From positions 1 through 9,282 of the forward strand of contig SKZM01000143.1 of NCBI GenBank assembly GCA_007127385.1: 9,282 nucleotides of DNA, given 5' to 3'. Both the position numbers and the translations under genes were made by a program. The notes beneath the pieces were generated by a model. It was not told the DNA's origin. It saw only the letters and a list, made by a program, of their open reading frames with translations, and did not search any database. The DNA comes from Methanosalsum sp. Lineage in GTDB: Archaea > Halobacteriota > Methanosarcinia > Methanosarcinales > Methanosarcinaceae. Of the stretch, positions 1 through 5,257 are shown piece by piece. The stretch's first letter is position 1. Every line of letters starts with the position of its first letter.

Positions 1-1
1 A

Positions 2-52
2 CAAGATGCAATAGAATTCAGTGTGCCTGCTAAAAGCATTTCCATCAAGTAG
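2..52 (+). CDS. possible 3' end of an unidentified protein (partial)
   Basis: The only frame open from the left edge reads 16 codons to a TAG at 50-52. It ends in the residues EFSVPAKSISIK, an alternating hydrophobic pattern like a final beta strand. The other two + frames stop early. The piece is too short to assign a function, and it could be chance, since 16 open codons are not significant. If real, the gene lies outside the window to the left and converges on the tRNA gene. Confidence 0.3.
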   Translation, partial: QDAIEFSVPAKSISIK

Positions 53-122
53 AACACTGCTATTGATCATGTCGAAGGTATTGATAAAAAGAATCTAATA
101 GTCATTTGAATCATCACAGGAA

Positions 123-155
123 CTAACGGTGAGCCTGCTGATCAGTTTTCGTTAG
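123..155. other. weak hairpin between convergent units
   Basis: Six-base arms CTAACG (123-128) and CGTTAG (150-155) flank a 21-base loop that itself contains the perfect palindrome CTGATCAG (138-145). The element lies between the possible + strand gene end and the tRNA 3' end, where a termination or processing structure would be expected. The arms are short, so it may be chance. The rest of 53-178 shows nothing recognisable. Confidence 0.25.
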
Positions 156-173
156 AAAAAGCAAGAAATAATT

Positions 174-178
174 AAAAA
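174..178 (-). terminator. oligo-T terminator of tRNA-Lys
   Basis: Directly after the tRNA discriminator base, the - strand reads five T and then AATTATTTC. Oligo-T on the non-template strand is the usual archaeal termination signal. Confidence 0.45.
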
Positions 179-252
179 CGGGCCGGAAGGGATTTGAACC
201 CTCGGCCTATGGATTAAGAGTCCATCGCTCTGCCTGACTAAGCTACCGGCCC
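179..252 (-). tRNA. tRNA-Lys, anticodon CTT
   Basis: Read on the - strand, this folds into a full cloverleaf. A 7-bp acceptor stem pairs GGGCCGG (252-246) with CCGGCCC (186-180). The anticodon stem ATGGA/TCCAT encloses the 7-base loop CTCTTAA, which places CTT at positions 34-36, decoding AAG. The T arm is GAGGG-TTCAAAT-CCCTT. The base after the acceptor stem (179) gives discriminator G. CCA is not encoded, so it must be added by the CCA-adding enzyme. There is no intron. A run of T follows directly on the - strand (178-174), fitting archaeal termination. The gene is downstream of herA on the same strand but has its own TATA candidate. Confidence 0.97.
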
Positions 253-295
253 ATTTTTTATAAATAAAGGATGATTGTTCCCATAGTAGTTATCC

Positions 296-306
296 TGATA
301 TATACG
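296..306 (-). promoter_or_regulatory. TATA box candidate for tRNA-Lys
   Basis: The - strand reads CGTATATATC here. With the usual spacing of about 25 bases, transcription would begin near 275, giving a leader of roughly 20 bases before the mature tRNA 5' end at 252. A second AT-rich stretch (257-270) is too close to the tRNA to serve as its TATA box. Confidence 0.45.
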
Positions 307-343
307 TTTCGGTAAATTCTGATAGAGAATATGGGATATATTT

Positions 344-2149
344 TCAGATATGTCTTACAACACATCTGGACAATCCTGTGATTTCAACAATATCGCTGTT
401 ATCAGGACTATGTATTATCATCTGTCCTTTTTTAAGATAGGGAATTCTTTTCTGATATTCCTTTGCTACATTGAGGGCATTGATTGCAGAGTCATTGGTA
501 AGGTTGAGGATAACTCTGGTGTTTACCTGCTTGAACACGGTATCATCAATATCCTGGGGATCCTGTGTTATCAGCAAAAGCCCGAGTCCCTCTTTTCGCC
601 CCTGACGGGCAGCATCAGCAAATTTGGAGACTATCCTTCTGGAATGCTCCCCTTCAGTTTTTGCAAGATACCTGTGAGCTTCATCCAGGCCAAGTATTAT
701 GGGTGTATTCTTGACATCCAGGTTACCTGAGGTGCTGAGCTTGTTATCCACTATTACTGTCATCAGGGTAAGTACTATCAGATCCCTGATACGTGGTGAA
801 TTAATATATTCTGTTGGAAATACACTTATATAACCGGGTTTGAACACATCTGCCAGCATTTCTGTAATCGGGACCGCATCCTGATCAAATACCTTTTTGA
901 AGGAAGGGTTATTCACCCGTCTGACTATTCCGTCATAGGATGCTTCATGTATCTTACCGCTATCCACATAGGTGGCCCTGGTACCGGCGTCACTGACATA
1001 GTCGATAAAACCCCTGTAGGTTGGCCTGGTTATGTTCCCTTTTCTGAAATAATCATCAAGAAGCAGATCCATTGCGATATACTGAAGTTCTGTCATGCCT
1101 GCAGGGGCTATCAGCCAGGAATTTGACCTTACCACTTCAAAGGGTATGGTAAATTCGATCTGCTGGGCCCTTGACTTCCCGGTGTATTTATGGTCCTGGA
1201 CCTTTGCAGCAAATGTTCTGGTTCTGGACCACCTTCCATAATTGATCCTGTGTGACCTGAAGTTATTTTCATCTTCAGGTGTGAGAACATCGTTATCCTC
1301 AAATAGCTGGGAATATTCATCCTGAGGGTCCATTATGACAAAACAGGGGTTCTTCTTTGTTTCACTATCCAGACGCAGCTGATATCTGTTGTCTTCGTCC
1401 ATGAATTGCCTGATAATATTTTTTGTCAGGAAGGTTTTTCCAGTACCTGTACTTCCACAGATAAGAAGATGCCTGAACACCAGAGGATCTCCCATAGAAT
1501 AATCATTTCTCAGGTAATATGGTACAGTAGGGGGAGATGCATGTGTTCTTATCAGTTCCCCGCCTACACTTAGATGACCCATGAATATACCTTCCTGTGG
1601 TATGTTGAGACCTGTCTGGATTTTTATTTTATCGTTCACAGGCATGATCGGAGTATTTGGTCTGGGGATCCTGTCACTCATTCTGCGTGTAATCATACCT
1701 TCTTTCTTCGGGTGATAGAGTATGCAGATAGGATCCAGATAGGCCAGAAATTTATAGTCCATTTCACTGGTAGTATTTGATTTGAGCATTCTGATCGAAT
1801 GTATCTCAGTGGCATCATCAACATCAAATTCCTGGAGGTACTGCAGTTTCCATATCCTGGCAAAAAGGTCCTCATCTCCATATGGTACGATCACATACAT
1901 TCCCAGACGTATATCATTTCTGCGCCCTGTGGAAATATATGCCGTAAGCTTTGCACCGGCCTCAGTGATTTCCAGTGGTTCTATACCTGTTGTGATTATT
2001 CCAAAAGCTTCATCCAGATCATTCTCATTTATGGATCTGTCAGTAGCCGGAAACACATATTCTTCAAATTCAAAATCTTCATTGTTAATGCTGCTGCCAG
2101 ATTCATCATCTATTCCGGCATAGGCCATTATATCTTCATCTATATTCAT
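344..2149 (-). CDS. herA: HerA, hexameric ATP-dependent DNA translocase
   Basis: HerA is the FtsK/HerA-superfamily motor that works with NurA to resect DNA ends. In the 601-residue product, an acidic, probably flexible segment (about 1-42) precedes a HAS-barrel region (about 64-145). The ATPase core follows, with Walker A GSTGTGKT (232-239), DPQDEY (from 274), Walker B ILGLDEAH with D489/E490, a polar ITQDPQ motif near 529, and NTRVIL carrying a candidate arginine finger at R545. The start is chosen at 2149 because GGAG lies 8 bases upstream (2161-2158). An in-frame ATG at 2173 would add 8 residues but has no good ribosome site. The gene overlaps the end of nurA by 14 bases, so the two are probably cotranscribed and translationally coupled. 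It is longer than a typical HerA (about 500), partly because of the N-terminal extension. Confidence 0.93.
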   Translation of the reverse strand: MNIDEDIMAYAGIDDESGSSINNEDFEFEEYVFPATDRSINENDLDEAFGIITTGIEPLEITEAGAKLTAYISTGRRNDIRLGMYVIVPYGDEDLFARIWKLQYLQEFDVDDATEIHSIRMLKSNTTSEMDYKFLAYLDPICILYHPKKEGMITRRMSDRIPRPNTPIMPVNDKIKIQTGLNIPQEGIFMGHLSVGGELIRTHASPPTVPYYLRNDYSMGDPLVFRHLLICGSTGTGKTFLTKNIIRQFMDEDNRYQLRLDSETKKNPCFVIMDPQDEYSQLFEDNDVLTPEDENNFRSHRINYGRWSRTRTFAAKVQDHKYTGKSRAQQIEFTIPFEVVRSNSWLIAPAGMTELQYIAMDLLLDDYFRKGNITRPTYRGFIDYVSDAGTRATYVDSGKIHEASYDGIVRRVNNPSFKKVFDQDAVPITEMLADVFKPGYISVFPTEYINSPRIRDLIVLTLMTVIVDNKLSTSGNLDVKNTPIILGLDEAHRYLAKTEGEHSRRIVSKFADAARQGRKEGLGLLLITQDPQDIDDTVFKQVNTRVILNLTNDSAINALNVAKEYQKRIPYLKKGQMIIHSPDNSDIVEITGLSRCVVRHI

Positions 2150-3410
2150 CCGTTTCACTCCAGCGAATATCATTATATTCTGTGTCCACTCTCATGCTCC
2201 TGAAATCCCTGATGATCTGTTTTCTTTCTGCCAGCCTGATCTTTGCGATTGAATCTGCTTTTGATAGGGTCAAAGGAATTTTATTGACGGATAGGTCATG
2301 GAGGACCTTTGTTTTGATCATGTCTCTCATCTCCTCATCCTTTGTGAGTCCATAGGGGGCTTCGATTTTGAATATGGTGTTCATTGAAGGTACATAGACC
2401 ATAAAGAAGGTCAGTGCGTAATATTCACAGGGAAACTTGTGTGTTATTGACTTATCCACAAGGGGTGAGTTCTCCTTTAACATGTTCTCATAGAACTGGT
2501 TTGGCTGCAGGAACCAGCTGGTATAGGTGATATGTCTTTTCAGTTTAGCTTTGTTCTGTTTATTGTGACTGGGTGGTGAGAGTACACATTTGAAGAACTG
2601 GGCGTCCAGTAGCCAGGGGACATCCGATCTTTTTTTCTCCCTGCGTATTGTTCTCATTATCTGCATATCTTCCGGGTTCTTTACAAACCCGATCAGAGGT
2701 ATCCTGTTCTCTATGTGATGGTCCATGATATCAACATAGTTCTGGAGGATCTTTTTTGTATTCGGATCGTCCCGGATCTGGATATCATCGGAATCAACAA
2801 CCATCCAGTACATTAGCTGCTTTGGATAAACCGGTCCGTCCATGATAAAGAATCCATTACTGTCAAATTCTTCAATCATCCAGAGAATGTGCTCTGATTC
2901 TGCATAATAGAGTGCAATATCATGAACCATTCTGCGGGTTCTCTTGTTGAGCAGCCCGGGCTGGATCTTAATGATCTTTTTTTTCCCCATTCCCTCGTCA
3001 AAATAGGTCCATGTATGTTCTGCATGTATACCAGAATACATGCTTGGAGAATAGGTGGCTGCCACTATGGTCCTTTTTCGGTGAATTTCAGGATCAGTGG
3101 GTGTGGAAGCAACTGCACAGTGACAGAAATCAACAAATGTTCCGTTATCAAAAGCTATTGGATTGGTACTGCCGCTATCACAGGAGTATGTGGTACTGAA
3201 GTTATCTCTTGAAAGTGACATCTCATCCATACTGACCTTCGAACGGTTCAGCTTTTCCAGAGATTTCAGCACAGTATCGCCCCGATAGGTCAGTTCCTGC
3301 AGGAGACTGAACAGGCTGGTTGCAATATCAGGTTCATCCTCTGTAATGGATGTATCTATACTGGAAGCCATGCTGGATATTGCTTTCATATGTACCGGTT
3401 CAAGGGTCAT
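2136..3410 (-). CDS. nurA: NurA family DNA repair nuclease
   Basis: NurA is an RNase H-like nuclease that docks on the HerA hexamer and degrades DNA during end resection. The 424-residue product shows the family pattern. Motif I is CDSGSTNP with the likely metal-binding D78, followed by NGTFVDFCHCAVAS. A second acidic motif, FIMDGPVYP, carries D191, and the strand IPLIGFVKNP spans 237-246. The C-terminal family block is IEAPYGL (349-355) and then IPLTLSKADSIAKI (378-391). Motif I reads D-S-G-S rather than the common D-G-S. The ATG at 3410 has no Shine-Dalgarno, but a TATA box sits about 30 bases upstream, so the message is probably nearly leaderless. M8 (3389) is an alternative start, also without a ribosome site. 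It forms a unit with herA downstream and is divergent from the zinc-ribbon gene. Confidence 0.9.
   Translation of the reverse strand: MTLEPVHMKAISSMASSIDTSITEDEPDIATSLFSLLQELTYRGDTVLKSLEKLNRSKVSMDEMSLSRDNFSTTYSCDSGSTNPIAFDNGTFVDFCHCAVASTPTDPEIHRKRTIVAATYSPSMYSGIHAEHTWTYFDEGMGKKKIIKIQPGLLNKRTRRMVHDIALYYAESEHILWMIEEFDSNGFFIMDGPVYPKQLMYWMVVDSDDIQIRDDPNTKKILQNYVDIMDHHIENRIPLIGFVKNPEDMQIMRTIRREKKRSDVPWLLDAQFFKCVLSPPSHNKQNKAKLKRHITYTSWFLQPNQFYENMLKENSPLVDKSITHKFPCEYYALTFFMVYVPSMNTIFKIEAPYGLTKDEEMRDMIKTKVLHDLSVNKIPLTLSKADSIAKIRLAERKQIIRDFRSMRVDTEYNDIRWSETDEYR
2158..2161 (-). promoter_or_regulatory. herA ribosome binding site inside nurA
   Basis: GGAG on the - strand lies 8 bases before the ATG at 2149 and within the last codons of nurA. 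It decides between the two candidate herA starts and suggests translational coupling. Confidence 0.6.
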
Positions 3411-3434
3411 GAGAATATGTTGGTGTCCATAAAT

Positions 3435-3446
3435 GATATATAATTA
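3435..3446 (-). promoter_or_regulatory. TATA box of the nurA-herA unit
   Basis: The - strand reads AATTATATATC, a good archaeal TATA element. Spacing of about 25 bases predicts a start near 3415, only a few bases before the nurA ATG at 3410, consistent with the absence of a ribosome site. Confidence 0.6.
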
Positions 3447-3455
3447 TTCCCGGAA
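3447..3455. promoter_or_regulatory. TTCCCGGAA palindrome between divergent TATA boxes
   Basis: TTCC-C-GGAA is a small palindrome lying exactly between the nurA TATA box (3435-3446) and the + strand TATA box (3461-3471), where it covers the BRE position of the nurA promoter. Six-base arms TGTTGG (3418-3423) and CCAACA (3473-3478) enclose it almost symmetrically. The layout suits an operator controlling both directions, but this is inferred from position only. Confidence 0.3.
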
Positions 3456-3460
3456 CCACA

Positions 3461-3471
3461 ATTTATTTAAA
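3461..3471 (+). promoter_or_regulatory. TATA box of the zinc-ribbon gene
   Basis: The + strand reads ATTTATTTAAAT, predicting a start near 3490 and a short leader that still contains the AGGAGG site. Confidence 0.55.
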
Positions 3472-3493
3472 TCCAACAAACATTTTTAAGTAC

Positions 3494-3499
3494 AGGAGG
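3494..3499 (+). promoter_or_regulatory. strong Shine-Dalgarno, AGGAGG
   Basis: AGGAGG lies 6 bases before the ATG at 3506. It is the strongest ribosome site in the window and makes the small gene very likely to be translated. Confidence 0.8.
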
Positions 3500-3505
3500 C
3501 ATTTT

Positions 3506-3712
3506 ATGAAATGTGAAATATGCGGGAAAGAAAGTGATGATAGATATTGCTCTGATTGTGGTAAAGTAATGAATGAGGTTATCAGAAAAGTGGGTGAAAA
3601 AAGGTGGAGTGCCATTGATGACTGCTCTTTCATATATCCTATGGTAAAGAAGGTTGGAAGAGGGGAACTTACGGTTAATGATATTATACAGGAATTGGAA
3701 CGAGAGGACTGA
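3506..3712 (+). CDS. small zinc-ribbon protein, function unknown
   Basis: The 68-residue product has two CxxC knuckles, C3-C6 and C15-C18 (CEIC and CSDC), separated by eight residues. This is a compact treble-clef or zinc-ribbon zinc site. The rest is a short, charged, mostly helical tail rich in lysine and arginine in the middle (WSAIDDC, MVKKVGRGEL), ending in the acidic helix IIQELERED. There is no signal peptide or membrane segment, so it should be cytoplasmic. It has its own TATA box and an excellent ribosome site, and T-rich sequence follows it, so it may be transcribed apart from mre11 or read through into it. Such small ribbons bind nucleic acid or protein. Its position at the head of mre11-rad50 and opposite nurA-herA suggests, without proving, a link to repair or its control. 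Confidence 0.85.
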   Translation: MKCEICGKESDDRYCSDCGKVMNEVIRKVGEKRWSAIDDCSFIYPMVKKVGRGELTVNDIIQELERED

Positions 3713-3757
3713 TCCTGTTATATTTTTCTTATCTTTTCAGATATTATGTCAGGATCA
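3710..3757 (+). terminator. T-rich 3' region with inverted repeat after the zinc-ribbon gene
   Basis: A perfect 8-base inverted repeat, TGATCCTG (3710-3717, including the stop codon) and CAGGATCA (3750-3757), flanks 32 bases that contain T runs at 3723-3727 and 3734-3737. The T runs are the likely terminator. The repeat could fold the 3' end into a large-loop hairpin. Confidence 0.45.
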
Positions 3758-3824
3758 AATATAGATCTGATACTGCCACTGTTTAGTTATAGGGTATTCC
3801 ATAGATGCAGGTCGGAGAACTTGA

Positions 3825-3832
3825 TTTATATA
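3825..3832 (+). promoter_or_regulatory. TATA box of mre11-rad50
   Basis: TTTATATA on the + strand predicts a transcript start near 3855, about 20 bases before the mre11 ATG. The message would have a very short leader with the GGGG ribosome site in it. Confidence 0.55.
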
Positions 3833-3848
3833 GAATGACAATATGTAT

Positions 3849-3866
3849 CCTGGGTAATATACCAGG
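3849..3866. promoter_or_regulatory. inverted repeat CCTGG-n8-CCAGG at the mre11 start site
   Basis: Arms CCTGG (3849-3853) and CCAGG (3862-3866) are separated by eight bases. The repeat overlaps the predicted transcription start and runs into the mre11 ribosome site (3865-3870). It could be a repressor site on DNA or, if the transcript starts upstream of it, a hairpin masking the ribosome site. Confidence 0.3.
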
Positions 3867-3874
3867 GGATTTGA

Positions 3875-5257
3875 ATGAGATCTGAGATCAGGCTGGTTCA
3901 CACAGCGGATTCACATATTGGATATAAGCAGTACCATAGCGAGATTCGAAGACAGGATTTTTTGAATGCTTTTTCTTCTGTGATCAATGACTCCATTGAA
4001 ATGAATGTTGATGCGGTAATACATGCAGGCGATCTTTTTGATACCCGTAATCCGACACTTGATGATATTCTTGATACCATAGCCATCCTGTCAAAGCTTA
4101 AAAGTGCAGACATTCCGTTTCTGGCAATTGTGGGAAATCATGAGAGCAAACAGAATTCCCAGTGGCTTGACCTGTTTGAAAACATGGGAATAGCGGTAAG
4201 ACTGGGAACTGAGCCATACAGGATCGATGGGGTATCAATCTATGGAATTGACAACATATCCAGATCAAAGATATCCTCCTTTGACTATTCCCTGTTCAAT
4301 GCGCAGGAAGAATCTGATTATAATATAATTGTAATGCATCAGCTCATGAAACCATTTTCTTTTGGGGAATGGGACTGCAGGGAAGTTATTGATTCCCTTC
4401 CCTTCAATGTTGATGCAATACTGCTGGGAGATTATCATATACATGATAAGACCATGGTAGGAGATGCATGGGTAACATACAGTGGCAGTACTGAAAGGAA
4501 CAGTGCATCGGAGAAGGAAAGGCGCTCCTACAATATAGTGAAGATATCCGATTCAGGAATTGATATCAGTCGCCGTCATATACCAACCAGGGAATTTGCC
4601 TTCATTCCTGTAAACATCAGTGGAGTATCAGATATATATGAAGATATTTTTGGGAAGATAGATGAACATAATCTTAAGGACAGGGTGGTCTTTGTTGATA
4701 TTCATGGCGAGACATCTGTACCTGTATCCTATACAGATATTGAGGAACACTTGAGGAACAGGGGTGCCCTTGTTAGTCGTGTAAGGGATATGAGAATTGC
4801 AGGAAACAGACCTGATAATCTGTCAATATCAGTTTCATTCTCAGACCCAGACGAGGCAGTAAAAAAAGAGATCAACAGGATGCATCTGACTTCTGCAGGT
4901 CTGCTTATTGATGAGATCGTAAGGGATCTGAATATTCCAAAGAGCAGAGTTGATGCAGAGTCTGAAGAGCGTATTGCCAGCATGATGGAGACAATGGATT
5001 TTAAACAGATGGATTTTGATAATGAACAGACATACTCTGATAATTTAAATGCAGGCAGTGAGCAATCAGAAGAATCAACCCAGGTTAGAAAATCCCTGAT
5101 AGAATCAGAGGTCGACATGGTAACCGCACAGTCTGATGATGAGCCAGAAACAGAAACATCAAAAGAGCAATCTTCTGGAAAAGTCACAGATCCGGATAGA
5201 CCGGAGCAAGGTAGACATAGTTCATTAAAGCAACATAATCTGGGGGATTTCCTTTGA
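3875..5257 (+). CDS. mre11: Mre11, Mn-dependent nuclease of the Mre11-Rad50 complex
   Basis: Mre11 is the phosphoesterase nuclease that, with the Rad50 ATPase, recognises and trims DNA double-strand ends. The calcineurin-like motifs are all present in 460 residues: D12-S-H14, GD at 52-53 in AGDLFD, GNHE (87-90), VMHQ with H155, and H188-I-H190, where GDYHIH stands in place of the usual GHIH. YSGSTERNS (202-210) follows. A capping domain covers about 235-330, and the helical part after it (about 340-378) should bind the Rad50 coiled coil. Residues about 385-452 are acidic and low in complexity, surely disordered. The last eight residues, QHNLGDFL (453-460), match a PCNA-interacting peptide. 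A GGGG ribosome site lies 6 bases before the ATG. The stop codon overlaps the rad50 start, so the two subunits are translationally coupled. Confidence 0.96.
   Translation: MRSEIRLVHTADSHIGYKQYHSEIRRQDFLNAFSSVINDSIEMNVDAVIHAGDLFDTRNPTLDDILDTIAILSKLKSADIPFLAIVGNHESKQNSQWLDLFENMGIAVRLGTEPYRIDGVSIYGIDNISRSKISSFDYSLFNAQEESDYNIIVMHQLMKPFSFGEWDCREVIDSLPFNVDAILLGDYHIHDKTMVGDAWVTYSGSTERNSASEKERRSYNIVKISDSGIDISRRHIPTREFAFIPVNISGVSDIYEDIFGKIDEHNLKDRVVFVDIHGETSVPVSYTDIEEHLRNRGALVSRVRDMRIAGNRPDNLSISVSFSDPDEAVKKEINRMHLTSAGLLIDEIVRDLNIPKSRVDAESEERIASMMETMDFKQMDFDNEQTYSDNLNAGSEQSEESTQVRKSLIESEVDMVTAQSDDEPETETSKEQSSGKVTDPDRPEQGRHSSLKQHNLGDFL
5231..5254 (+). other. codons of a PIP-box-like C-terminal motif of Mre11
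   Basis: These codons give Q453-H-N-L456-G-D-F459-L460 at the extreme C-terminus, preceded by a lysine. The PIP consensus is Q-x-x-(I/L/M)-x-x-aromatic-(aromatic/L), and archaeal versions commonly end in FL. The terminal position behind a flexible acidic linker is typical of PCNA-binding motifs. Confidence 0.6.
5242..5246 (+). promoter_or_regulatory. rad50 ribosome binding site within mre11
   Basis: A run of five G followed by ATTTCC lies just before the TTG start at 5254. It is inside the mre11 codons for L-G-D-F. The same GGGGATTT string with the same 6-base gap precedes the mre11 start (3865-3872). Confidence 0.5.

Noticed and set aside
350..730. 126-codon open frame on the + strand
   Set aside because: It is antisense to herA, whose frame carries HAS-barrel and Walker motifs. 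The antisense product shows no domain and has no ribosome site or promoter. Other antisense frames within herA, nurA, mre11 and rad50 were dropped for the same reason.
2150..2173. Longer herA start at 2173
   Set aside because: Only a weak, distant purine stretch precedes it, whereas GGAG lies 8 bases before the ATG at 2149. The extra residues are not family-like.
3407..3430. 7-codon upstream frame ending in ATGA at the nurA start
   Set aside because: The predicted transcript start (near 3415) lies downstream of its ATG, so it is probably not transcribed.
4729..5187. 152-codon - strand frame opposite the mre11 tail
   Set aside because: It is serine-rich, as expected from the complement of acidic, low-complexity codons. 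There is no ribosome site, and it overlaps a certain gene.
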